Below are positions 35,019 through 43,373 of a stretch of DNA of 64,000 nucleotides, piece by piece (within the stretch, counting starts at the first letter, position 1; every line of letters starts with the position of its first letter). This DNA comes from Streptomyces glaucescens (lineage in GTDB: Bacteria > Actinomycetota > Actinomycetes > Streptomycetales > Streptomycetaceae), in contig NZ_CP009438.1 of NCBI RefSeq assembly GCF_000761215.1, positions 5,994,501 through 6,058,500 of the forward strand, given 5' to 3'. Under the pieces are notes generated by a model. The model saw nothing but the letters and a program-made list of their open reading frames with translations. It ran no database searches and was not told where the DNA came from. The position numbers and the translations under genes were made by a program.

Positions 35019-35170
35019 GGGGGCGCTGCGGGCGCGCGGCAACACCGCACCGAGCGCTGGGCGCCGGAGCGCCGCCGGGACTTCGACCACCGGGTCGCCG
35101 AGCTGCTGAGGGCCGCGGCGGCCGACGGCAGTCCGCGCGAGAGCAGCGCTCAGGATCAGTGCTCGGGATC
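35019..35170 (+). pseudogene. Possible gene fragment without a start
   Basis: One frame shows coding-like third positions and a protein-like sequence (TERWAPERRRDFDHRVAEL, then LRAAAADGS). It has no start codon or ribosome binding site and follows a TAG at 35016-35018. It resembles the C-terminal helix of a larger protein, perhaps a regulator, now broken. The rest of 34798-35181 shows only the direct repeat above. Confidence 0.25.
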
Positions 35171-35181
35171 AGCGCGCCGGA

Positions 35182-36108
35182 TCAAAGCTCCGGTCTGTCC
35201 TCCGGGCGCGCCCCGCGGGTGGCTCCCGCCGACGCCGCCACCACGCACAGCACCGCGAGCCACTGCGACCAGTGCAGCGACTCCCGCAGCACGACGAGAC
35301 CGATCAGGGCCGCCATCGCCGGTTCCAGGCTCATCAGGATGCCGAACACGCGCGGCGGCATCCTGCGGAGCGCCTCCAGGTCCAGCGAGTACGGGATCAC
35401 CGACGACAGCAGCGCCACGCCGGCCCCCGCCGCCAGCACCCACGGCTGGAGCAGCGCCGTCCCGCTCTCGGCCACGCCGAACGGCACGGCCACCAGGGCC
35501 GCGACCGCCATCCCCAGGGCCAGCCCGTCGCCCTCCGAGGTGTGCCGGCCCAGGGCCGCGCCGACCAGGATGTACAGGCCCCAGAAGGTGCCCGCGGCGA
35601 GGGCGAAAAGGAGGCCGGCGAGGTCGAGGTCGCCGCGCCCGCCCGCCAGCATGACCACTCCGGCCGCCGCGAGCAGGGCCCAGAAGGCGTCCAGCCACCG
35701 CCTGGATCCCGCCAGGGCCACCGTCAGCGGTCCGAGGAACTCGATGGTCACCGCGATCCCCAGCGGGATCCGCTCCAGCGCGAGGTAGAAGCACAGGTTC
35801 ATCAGGGCGAGGATCACGCCGTAGCCGACGACCACGGTCCAGGCCCGGCGGCTCATGCGCGGCGCCGGCCGCCACAACAGCATCAGCACCGCCGCCGCGA
35901 ACAGCAGCCGCAACGCGACCGTGCCGAAGCTGCCCACCGCGCCGAACAGGTGCTTGGCGAGCGCGGAACCCACCTGGACGCTGACGATGCCGAGCAGGAC
36001 CAGGGCGGGTGGCGGGATCGCGTCGAAGGCGCGCCCGGCGAGTGCGGGCGGAAAGGCCCGGGGAGAGGGGCCGCGTTCGGTTCCGTCGGTGACGTTCAGG
36101 GTGGCCAC
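35182..36108 (-). CDS. EamA/RhtA family transporter
   Basis: A 308-residue membrane protein with ten predicted spans in two EamA repeats. Characteristic are ALRLLFAAAVLMLLWRP, NLCFYLALERIPLGIAVTIE and FLGPLTVAL, and in the second repeat SSVIPYSLDLEALRRM plus SLEPAMAALIGLVVLRE. These match the RhtA threonine/homoserine exporter group. The substrate is probably an amino acid or a related metabolite. It is divergent from an ICL/PEPM-family gene. Confidence 0.88.
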   Translation of the reverse strand: MATLNVTDGTERGPSPRAFPPALAGRAFDAIPPPALVLLGIVSVQVGSALAKHLFGAVGSFGTVALRLLFAAAVLMLLWRPAPRMSRRAWTVVVGYGVILALMNLCFYLALERIPLGIAVTIEFLGPLTVALAGSRRWLDAFWALLAAAGVVMLAGGRGDLDLAGLLFALAAGTFWGLYILVGAALGRHTSEGDGLALGMAVAALVAVPFGVAESGTALLQPWVLAAGAGVALLSSVIPYSLDLEALRRMPPRVFGILMSLEPAMAALIGLVVLRESLHWSQWLAVLCVVAASAGATRGARPEDRPEL

Positions 36109-36316
36109 CCGTGGAGTATCGGTGCCCCGACGCCCGCGCGTCGCCCGGTTTTCGCCCGCCCGGGCACCGGGGAAGCCTCGTCGGTCTGCTTCGCCGCCCC
36201 CGCCCGCCTCCCCGCGGGGGCGGACGCGCGCCCGGTGCGGGGGCGGGCGACCGCCGGCGGGTCCCGGCGCGGACGTTTCGGCCGGCGCCGAAGGGATCCG
36301 CGCCTACCGTGCGGTC

Positions 36317-37102
36317 ATGACCGCCGACCCGCCCACCGCGCCGACCGCCTTCGCCGGACTCCACCGCAGCGGACCGCCTCTCCTCCTGCCCACCGCCTGG
36401 GACCACGCCTCCGCGCGGCTGTTCGCCGCACAGGGCTTCACCGCGATCGGCACGACCAGTCTGGGGGTCGCGGCGGCGGCCGGACTGCCGGACGGTACGG
36501 CGTCGACCCGGGACGAGACACTGCGTCTGGCCCTCACCCTGGGCGCGGAGCCGTTCCTGCTGTCGGTGGACGCGGAGGGCGGCTTCTCCGACGACCCGCA
36601 GGAGGTGGGGGAGTTCGCCCGGGAGCTGGCCGCCGTCGGGGCCGTGGGGATCAACCTGGAGGACGGTCTCGGTCCGTCCGCCCGGCACGCGGAGAAGATC
36701 GCGGCGGTGGGGTCCGCGGCCCCCGGTCTCTTCGTCAACGCCCGCACGGACACGTACTGGCTGGGTGACGGCGAGGGCACCGTGCGCCGCCTGGCGGCCT
36801 ACGTCGAGGCGGGCGCGGACGGCGTGTTCGTGCCCGGGCTGACCGACCCGGCCACGATCGCCGCCCTGGCCGCGGACCTCGACGGCGTTCCCCTCAACAT
36901 CCTCTACGCGCCCCACGGCCCCAGCGTCGCCCACCTCGCGGACTTGGGGGTCCGCCGGATCAGCCTCGGCTCGCTGCCGTACCGGCGGGCGCTGGGCGCG
37001 GCCGTGGAGGCGGTGGTGGGAATCCGCGCGGGGCGCGCGCCGCAGGGCGCGATGCCGTCCTACGACGAGGTACGGGAGCCGGCCGGCGGGGCTCCCGGGT
37101 GA
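36317..37102 (+). CDS. Isocitrate lyase/PEP mutase superfamily protein
   Basis: A 261-residue TIM-barrel protein of the ICL/PEPM superfamily. It has the metal-binding SVDAEGGFSDDP, GINLEDGLGPS, FVNARTDTYW and DGVFVPGLTDP. The KKCGH lid of true isocitrate lyases is missing, so it belongs with the carboxyphosphonoenolpyruvate-mutase-like or oxaloacetase-like members that cleave or form C-C or C-P bonds. ATG 36317 lies seven bases after TACCGT, suggesting a leaderless transcript. No phosphonate genes are nearby. Confidence 0.86.
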   Translation: MTADPPTAPTAFAGLHRSGPPLLLPTAWDHASARLFAAQGFTAIGTTSLGVAAAAGLPDGTASTRDETLRLALTLGAEPFLLSVDAEGGFSDDPQEVGEFARELAAVGAVGINLEDGLGPSARHAEKIAAVGSAAPGLFVNARTDTYWLGDGEGTVRRLAAYVEAGADGVFVPGLTDPATIAALAADLDGVPLNILYAPHGPSVAHLADLGVRRISLGSLPYRRALGAAVEAVVGIRAGRAPQGAMPSYDEVREPAGGAPG

Positions 37103-37150
37103 GCGTCGGCGCCGCCGAGCCGGAGCGGTCCGTCGCCGCACGCGGCGTGG

Positions 37151-37741
37151 TCACGCACGGGGGCCGCCGTGCTCCTCGCGGGGCCAGTGCGTCAGGGCCG
37201 TGTGCAGGGCGTCGACGGCACGGTTCCAGGACTGCTCCACGTCGCGGGGGGCGCCGAAGCCGCCGCCGGCCTCCAGGACGCAGTACCCGTGGAAGGTGGC
37301 GCGCAGCAGGCGCACGGCGTCGGTGAGGTCGGGTTCGCCGAGGCCGTAGGCACGCAGCATGCCGTAGGTGATCTCGGCCGTGCGGCGCAGCGCGGGGGAG
37401 TCGGCGAGGAGGGTCTGCTCGACCCGGATCTGGGTGGCCGCGTACCGGCCGGGGTGCTCCAGCGCGTACGCCCGGTAGGCGCCGGCGAACGCCGCCAGCG
37501 CCTCCTTGCCCGCGCGCCCGGCGACGGCCGCCGCGATCCGGTCGATCAGCTCGCCGCCGGCCCGCAGCGCCATCCGGGTGCGGAGGTCCTGGAGGTTCTT
37601 GACGTGCGAGTACAGGCTCGCGTCCTTGACGCCGAAGCGGCGTGCCAGCGCCGACAGGGTGACGTTCTCGAACCCGGCCTCGTCGGCGAGCTCGACGGCG
37701 GCCGTGACGAGACGGTCCGCGGTGATGCCGGCACGGGGCAC
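37151..37741 (-). CDS. TetR family regulator
   Basis: A 196-residue TetR protein with the helix-turn-helix VTLSALARRFGVKDASLYSH. The C-terminal part resembles the TetR_C_33 (WHG) type, with YAATQIRVEQ and LRATFHGYCVLEAGGGFG. GTG 37741 is chosen because GGGAGG lies eight bases upstream; the frame is open further but without a good site. It is divergent from the PHP hydrolase gene and may regulate it. Confidence 0.85.
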   Translation of the reverse strand: MPRAGITADRLVTAAVELADEAGFENVTLSALARRFGVKDASLYSHVKNLQDLRTRMALRAGGELIDRIAAAVAGRAGKEALAAFAGAYRAYALEHPGRYAATQIRVEQTLLADSPALRRTAEITYGMLRAYGLGEPDLTDAVRLLRATFHGYCVLEAGGGFGAPRDVEQSWNRAVDALHTALTHWPREEHGGPRA

Positions 37742-37995
37742 GGTGCTCCCTCCCTGACTCCCCCCGCTCTCACCCAGGGGGACCCGGGAGGAGCCTAGTG
37801 GAGCCCGGCCGGCGGGGGCCGCCGGGCAGGGCGCGGCGGACGCCGCGGGCGACCCGACGACCGGCCGTGTCCGGTACCCCTGGCGCTCACCCCGGGGTCC
37901 CGCCCCATTCATCTTCCGCCCCGATCCTCCTGACGCGGCGCGGCTGCGCGCCCGACGAGTCGGCCGCGGAAGACGGCGGCATGGAGGAGGCACAC

Positions 37996-39726
37996 ATGGG
38001 GCACGTCCACGAGCACGGCCACGGGCACCACCACCACGACCACGATCAGCCGCACGGCCACGCGGCCCTGCCCGCCGCCTTCGACACCACCGTCCCCGAC
38101 GAGGCCCTGACCCCCGAACAGCAGTCCCGCCGCTCGCTGCTGCGCCGCGCCGGACTGCTCGGCGCGGGCCTGGCGGCGGCCAGTGTGCTCACCCCGCGGT
38201 CGCAGCCGGCGAACGCCACCACGACCGCCGCGCAGGCCGCGCACGCCGCGGCGGGCGGCCGCAGGCGGGACGGCTTCCTGTGGCTGGCGGGCGACCACCA
38301 CATCCACACCCAGTACAGCAGCGACGGGAAGTACCGCGTCGTCGACCAGGTACGGCAGGGCGCCCGGCACGGCATGGACTGGCTGGTCATCACCGACCAC
38401 GGCAGCGCCACCCACGCCAGGATCGGCGTGGAGAAGGTCAACCCGGACATCAGGGCGGCCCGCGCGGCCCACGAGGACACCCTCGTCTTCCAGGGCCTGG
38501 AGTGGAACATCCCGGCCGCGGAGCACGGCACCGTGTTCGTGCACCCCGGCCGCAACGAGGTCGCCGTGCTGAAGCAGTTCGAGACCGACTACGACGGCGG
38601 CGTCCGGGGCGCCACCGACTCCACGCCCGCCAACGAGGCCCTCGCCGTGGCCGGCCTGGGCTTCCTCGCCGAACAGGTGCGGGCGCGCAAGGTCAAGGAC
38701 GCGCTGATGCTGGCCAACCACCCCGCGCGGCGCGGCGTCGACTCCCCGCACGAGATCCGTGCCTGGCGGGACGCCACCCCCGCCGAGCACCGGATCGCCG
38801 TCGGCTTCGAGGGCGCCCCCGGCCACCAGGCCGCGGGTCTCCCGGCCCCGCTCGGCATGAACCGTGCCCGCGGCATCTACGACAACAACCCCGGCGCCAA
38901 CTCCTTCCCCGGCTACCCGCCGGAGTCGTACCGCACCTGGGGCGGCTTCGACTGGATGACCGCCACCGTGGGCGGCCTGTGGGACAGCCTCCTCGCCGAG
39001 GGCAAACCCTGGTGGATCACCGCCAATTCCGACTCCCACCAGATCTACGGCGACACCACGACGCGCGGCCCGGGCGGCGACTTCGACCGCGACGGCCGCC
39101 ACCCGGACCCCGTCTACGCGGGGAAGATCGACGTCACCCAGGGCGACTACTGGCCCGGCCAGTACAGCCGCACCCACGTCGGTGCCGACGGCTTCTCCTA
39201 CGCCGCCGTCATGGACGGCATCCGCGCCGGGCGCATCTGGGTCGACCACGGCCAGCTGATCAGCGGCCTCGACGTGCGGCTCGCGGGCGGCCGGCGCTGG
39301 GCCACGCTCGGCGGCGCCCTGCACGTGCGCAAGGGCACCCGGGTCACGCTGACGGCGGACGTGGCGCTGGCCGGCGGCCCCAACTGGGCCGGGTTCGTGC
39401 CGCGGCTGGCCCGGGTCGACGTGATCCAGGGCGACGTCACCGGCGAGGTCGCGGACAAGGACACCTTCACCGCCCCCACCGCCAAGGTGGTCCGGTCCTT
39501 CGAGGTGAACAAGTCGGCCGGCACGGTCCGCCTCGGCTACGACCTCGGCCGGGTGGACCGCCCCGTCTACGTCCGGCTGCGCGGCACCGACGGCAACCGC
39601 ACCGCCGTGGGCCCGATGGGCGCGGCCGTCGACCCGGCGGGCCCGGCGCTCGACGTCGTCGGCGACGCCGACCCGTGGCGCGACCTCTGGTTCTACTCCA
39701 ACCCGGTGTGGGTGCTGCCGTCATGA
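37996..39726 (+). CDS. Tat-exported PHP-domain metallohydrolase (CehA/McbA-like)
   Basis: A 576-residue protein. Residues 1-25 are a histidine-rich segment (GHVHEHGHGHHHHDHDQPHG). A twin-arginine signal (SRRSLLRRAGLLGAGLAAA) follows near residue 50. The PHP domain carries the metal ligands in HHIHTQYSSDG, VITDHGS, FQGLEWN, LANHPARRG and ANSDSHQIYG. A beta-rich C-terminal domain of about 200 residues completes it. Such enzymes hydrolyse phosphoesters or, in CehA, a carbamate. ATG 37996 is chosen because GGAGGAGG lies five bases before it, which excludes the ATG at 37981. The next gene overlaps its stop. Confidence 0.86.
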   Translation: MGHVHEHGHGHHHHDHDQPHGHAALPAAFDTTVPDEALTPEQQSRRSLLRRAGLLGAGLAAASVLTPRSQPANATTTAAQAAHAAAGGRRRDGFLWLAGDHHIHTQYSSDGKYRVVDQVRQGARHGMDWLVITDHGSATHARIGVEKVNPDIRAARAAHEDTLVFQGLEWNIPAAEHGTVFVHPGRNEVAVLKQFETDYDGGVRGATDSTPANEALAVAGLGFLAEQVRARKVKDALMLANHPARRGVDSPHEIRAWRDATPAEHRIAVGFEGAPGHQAAGLPAPLGMNRARGIYDNNPGANSFPGYPPESYRTWGGFDWMTATVGGLWDSLLAEGKPWWITANSDSHQIYGDTTTRGPGGDFDRDGRHPDPVYAGKIDVTQGDYWPGQYSRTHVGADGFSYAAVMDGIRAGRIWVDHGQLISGLDVRLAGGRRWATLGGALHVRKGTRVTLTADVALAGGPNWAGFVPRLARVDVIQGDVTGEVADKDTFTAPTAKVVRSFEVNKSAGTVRLGYDLGRVDRPVYVRLRGTDGNRTAVGPMGAAVDPAGPALDVVGDADPWRDLWFYSNPVWVLPS

Positions 39727-40226
39727 CCGGGCCGTACGCCCTCACCGTGGACCCGGGGCTGACCGACCTGCGCGCGGCCGACCGCCTGCTGCGCACGCTC
39801 GCGGCCGAACTCGCCCTTCCCGAGGGCACCTTCGGATGCACGCACCTGCTGCGGGACGGCCGGCCGCGGGTCGCCCTCTCCCTCACCACGTCCGCGCCGG
39901 ACTGCCGGGAGCGGCTGGCGGCGCGCGGGTACGAGGTGACGGACGGCGCCCCCGACGCGGTGGGGCGCGCGGTGCTCTTCCCGGGCGCGGACGGCCTCAC
40001 CGGCACCCTGACGGTCGCTCGGCTGCTGTCCCGTTCCGCGATCGACCGGGTGAGCGTGCTGGGCGCGGGCGGGGCGCCCGACCCACGGACGGAGCTGGTG
40101 ACCCGGGACCACGTCCGCCCGCAGTGGCAGCGGGGCGAACTGGTGCTGACCGCCATGCCCGCCGCGGGCGGCCGGCTCACCCCGTTCGAGGTGCCGGATC
40201 CGACCCCGTGCTGCGCGGACCACTGA
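39723..40226 (+). CDS. Uncharacterised protein coupled to the PHP hydrolase
   Basis: A 167-residue protein starting at an ATG that overlaps the PHP gene stop (ATGA). It has no signal peptide or membrane span. Features are a two-lobed alpha/beta-like pattern, with RVALSLTTSAPDCRERLAAR and DGLTGTLTVARLLSRSAIDR, and a C-terminal tail TPCCADH that could bind metal. I do not recognise the family. Strict coupling suggests it assists the metallohydrolase, for example in metallation before Tat export; this is inference. Confidence 0.7.
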   Translation: MTGPYALTVDPGLTDLRAADRLLRTLAAELALPEGTFGCTHLLRDGRPRVALSLTTSAPDCRERLAARGYEVTDGAPDAVGRAVLFPGADGLTGTLTVARLLSRSAIDRVSVLGAGGAPDPRTELVTRDHVRPQWQRGELVLTAMPAAGGRLTPFEVPDPTPCCADH

Positions 40227-40427
40227 CCCGGGCGCAACGGCCGTCCGCCGGCCGGCGCCCGGTGCGGGCCCCGGCCGGCGGCGGTGTCCCGGCCGGTCGC
40301 CCGGAGAGCGTGAGGTGCGGACGGCCCGCGGGTGGTACCGCGGCGGCGGGCTTCCGGCGAAGGCCGCAGGAAGGGGGCCGTGAGGTCGGTCCGTGCCGAC
40401 CGCACCGCAGCCCCCCCCCGTGCGGCC

Positions 40428-41693
40428 TCAGCCCCGCTCGCCCAGGACGTCGCGCACGAAGGCGTTGGCGAACTTGCCCGCCGGGTCCAGCTCCCCGGCC
40501 AGCGCGGCGAAGTCGCCGAGCCGCGGGTACCGCTCCCGCAGCACCTCCGCCCGCACCGTGAAGACCTTGCCCCAGTGCGGTCGCGCCCCGAAGCCGTCCA
40601 ACGCCCGCTCCAGCCGGCGTATCACCGGCAGCACGGCAGCGGTGTCCGGGATCCAGGTGAAGTGCAGGGCCACCGAGTCCCGGCCGTGCGCGGGGCTCAG
40701 CCACTGGTCGTCGGCGGCGACGGTGCGGATCTCGCACGTCTGCAGCAGGGGGGCGAGCGCGTCCCGGATCCCGTCGACCGCGTGCAAGGCGTCGACCGCC
40801 GACCCCAGCGGCAGCAGGTACTCCGACTGCAACTCCGCCCCGCTGCTCGGCATGAACTCCGCCCGGAAGTGCGGCAGCCGCTCGTGCCACGGCCCCGGCA
40901 CCCCGAACTGGGCGGTGCAGTTCACGGCCGGCATCCCCGGCACCGGGTGCATGGCCCCCGTGGCGGGCACGGCGCGGTCGAACCCGGCGTAGGGCCGGTC
41001 GGTGCGCCGCTTGACCCACACCTGCCGGAAGCCGGGCGCACCCCAGTCGGTGAACAGGCTGACGCTGTACGCGGCTCCCATCACCGCCTCGAACGCCGCC
41101 CGGTCCAGCCCGGCCTGCGGCAGTTCGGTGAACACGTACTGCTCCACCTCGAAGGCCGGCTCCAGGTCGAGGGTGAGAGCGGTGACGACGCCGAGTGCCC
41201 CGAGCGCGGTCACGGCGCCGCCGAACCGTTCCTCGCCGCGCGCGATCCGCACGGCCGACCCGTCGGCGGTGACCAGCTCGACCTCCCGCACGGCCGTCGA
41301 GAGCGGGCCGTTGCGCAGGCCCGAGCCGTGCGTCCCGGTCGCCACCGAGCCGGCCACCGAGATGTGCGGCAGCGACGCCATGTTGGCCAGCGCCAGCCCG
41401 TGCCGGTGCACGACACGGGCCAGTTCCGCGTACCGGACTCCGCCCGAGACCCGGACCGTCCGCGCCGCGGTGTCCACCTCGATCTCGGGCGGCAGTCCGG
41501 CCAGTGACAGCAGCGCCCCGTCGGGGCCCGGCTCGGCGATCTCGTTGAAGGAGTGCCCGCTGCCCAGCACCCGCACCCGCGCGCTGTCCGCGACCAGTGC
41601 CCGCAGCGCGCCCAGGGAGTGGGGGCGGTGCAGCTCCTTGGCGGCGTACGTGATGTTGCCCGCCCAGTTCGTCACCGACACGGCCTCGGTCAT
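40428..41693 (-). CDS. Alditol (xylitol) oxidase-like FAD oxidoreductase
   Basis: The 421-residue protein matches the length and motifs of Streptomyces alditol oxidase AldO (418). His47 in GSGHSFNE is the position of covalent FAD attachment, and GSVATGTHGSG forms the rest of the VAO-type FAD site. The ALO-type C-terminal domain ends with HWGKVF and LDPAGKFANAF. AldO oxidises xylitol, sorbitol and other polyols at C-1 with release of hydrogen peroxide. A LacI-type palindrome lies 64 bases upstream, suggesting sugar control. It is divergent from the radical SAM gene. Confidence 0.9.
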   Translation of the reverse strand: MTEAVSVTNWAGNITYAAKELHRPHSLGALRALVADSARVRVLGSGHSFNEIAEPGPDGALLSLAGLPPEIEVDTAARTVRVSGGVRYAELARVVHRHGLALANMASLPHISVAGSVATGTHGSGLRNGPLSTAVREVELVTADGSAVRIARGEERFGGAVTALGALGVVTALTLDLEPAFEVEQYVFTELPQAGLDRAAFEAVMGAAYSVSLFTDWGAPGFRQVWVKRRTDRPYAGFDRAVPATGAMHPVPGMPAVNCTAQFGVPGPWHERLPHFRAEFMPSSGAELQSEYLLPLGSAVDALHAVDGIRDALAPLLQTCEIRTVAADDQWLSPAHGRDSVALHFTWIPDTAAVLPVIRRLERALDGFGARPHWGKVFTVRAEVLRERYPRLGDFAALAGELDPAGKFANAFVRDVLGERG

Positions 41694-41756
41694 ACGGCGT
41701 ACTCCCTTTCCGGGGATCGAGATCGAGGCAGTGTAGGCGGGCCCGGCCACCCGGCC

Positions 41757-41768
41757 GAGAGCGCTTTC
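41757..41768. promoter_or_regulatory. LacI-type operator between alditol oxidase and radical SAM genes
   Basis: GAGAGCGCTTTC has the same GCGC-centred palindromic core as the sites at 26613 and 27790. It lies 64 bases before the alditol-oxidase start. Confidence 0.5.
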
Positions 41769-41921
41769 AGCATCCGGAACGGACATAACCGGAAACACTC
41801 GGGCAAAAATCGGGAAGCAGCACCGCCTGGGGTGGACCCGGCTGCACACCCGCGAAGGCACGGGGCATACCGTGAGGAGTCGCACGCCGCACACGGAAAC
41901 GCCGCAGGGAGGAGACACGGG

Positions 41922-43247
41922 ATGGGCAGCCGCACCGCGCTCGTCGAGGATCTGATGGAGCGCTTCCCGCATGTGCCGCGGGAGGCGGTCTTCAAGGAGG
42001 ACCTGCTCCGCGGAGGTGTGGCCTTCGACCCCTCCGCCCTGAGCGACAACGAGGACGGCGAGGTCAAGCCGAAGTCGTACTTCATCTTCTCCTTCGACCA
42101 CGGCACCCTGCCGGAGCTGGGCGAGGCCGCCCTGCGCCGCCCGCCCGAGGAGATCATCCTCACCGGCGGCCCCTACGACCTGCGCCGTACCGTCGTCTCC
42201 GTCCGGGTGAACCCCGCCTCCCCCTACCGGGTCGCCGCCGACGACGCGGGCGTGCTCGGCCTCTACCTCGATGGCAAGCGCATCGCCGACGTCGGCGTGC
42301 CGCCGATGCCCGAGTACTACCGGCACACCCTCTCCAACGGGAAGTCCGTGATGGAGGTCGCCCCGACCATCCAGTGGGGCTACCTGATCTACCTCACCGT
42401 CTTCCGGGTGTGCCAGTACTTCGGCGCCAAGGAGGAGTGCCAGTACTGCGACATCAACCACAACTGGCGCCAGCACAAGGCGGCCGGCCGGCCCTACACG
42501 GGCGTCAAGGACGTCGAGGAGGTGCTCGAGGCCCTGGAGATCATCGACCGGTACGACACCCAGAAGGCCTCCACCGCGTACACCCTCACCGGCGGCGCCA
42601 TCACCAAGACCGTCGCCGGCCGCGACGAGGCCGACTTCTACGGCCACTACGCCAAGGCCATCGAGGAGCGCTTCCCCGGCCGCTGGATCGGCAAGGTCGT
42701 GGCCCAGGCGCTGCCCAAGGCCGACGTCCAGCGGTTCAAGGACTACGGCGTGCAGATCTACCACCCCAACTACGAGGTGTGGGACCGCCGCCTGTTCGAG
42801 CTGTACTGCCCGGGCAAGGAGCGCTACGTCGGCCGCGACGAGTGGCACCGGCGCATCCTCGACTCCGCCGACGTCTTCGGCGCCCGCAACGTCATCCCCA
42901 ACTTCGTGGCCGGAGTCGAGATGGCCGCCCCGCACGGCTTCACCACCGTCGACGAGGCGATCGCGTCGACCACCGAGGGCCTGCGCTTCTTCATGTCGCA
43001 CGGCATCACCCCGCGCTTCACCACCTGGTGCCCCGAACCGACCACCCCGCTCGGCAGGGCCAACCCGCAGGGCGCGCCGCTGGAGTACCACATCCGGCTG
43101 CTGGAGGCCTACCGCGCGACCATGGACGAGTTCGGCCTCACCTCCCCGCCCGGCTACGGCCCGCCCGGCCCCGGCCGCGCCGTCTTCTCCGTCAGCTCCT
43201 TCATGGACAGCCTGTCGCCCGAGGACGCCGTCGTCGCCGGAAAGTGA
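41922..43247 (+). CDS. Radical SAM protein with CX8CX2C cluster motif
   Basis: A 441-residue enzyme that probably binds a [4Fe-4S] cluster through Cys164, Cys173 and Cys176. The spacing is CX8CX2C, not the standard CX3CX2C. Downstream, AYTLTGGAIT fits the GGE-type SAM-contact strand, and the later strands VQIYHPNYEVWD and NVIPNFVAGVEMAAPHGF follow radical SAM barrel order. A 130-residue N-terminal domain without known motif precedes the barrel. GGGAGGA lies eight bases before ATG 41922. The reaction is unknown; the divergent alditol oxidase suggests a polyol or sugar context. Confidence 0.82.
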   Translation: MGSRTALVEDLMERFPHVPREAVFKEDLLRGGVAFDPSALSDNEDGEVKPKSYFIFSFDHGTLPELGEAALRRPPEEIILTGGPYDLRRTVVSVRVNPASPYRVAADDAGVLGLYLDGKRIADVGVPPMPEYYRHTLSNGKSVMEVAPTIQWGYLIYLTVFRVCQYFGAKEECQYCDINHNWRQHKAAGRPYTGVKDVEEVLEALEIIDRYDTQKASTAYTLTGGAITKTVAGRDEADFYGHYAKAIEERFPGRWIGKVVAQALPKADVQRFKDYGVQIYHPNYEVWDRRLFELYCPGKERYVGRDEWHRRILDSADVFGARNVIPNFVAGVEMAAPHGFTTVDEAIASTTEGLRFFMSHGITPRFTTWCPEPTTPLGRANPQGAPLEYHIRLLEAYRATMDEFGLTSPPGYGPPGPGRAVFSVSSFMDSLSPEDAVVAGK

Positions 43248-43373
43248 ACCCCGGGACAGCGCTTGTCAGTTGCGGGGGAGCCGTGAAAGGGTCGTGCCCG
43301 CCCCCGAGGTTCCCCACAACTCCCCTGCCGCCGCGGTGAGTCGACCTCGCATGCGCCGCCACGCAGGAGACAC

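Noticed and set aside
34799..35788. 329-codon rightward open frame over the EamA gene
   Set aside because: Antisense to a clear ten-span transporter and lacking any protein-like pattern.
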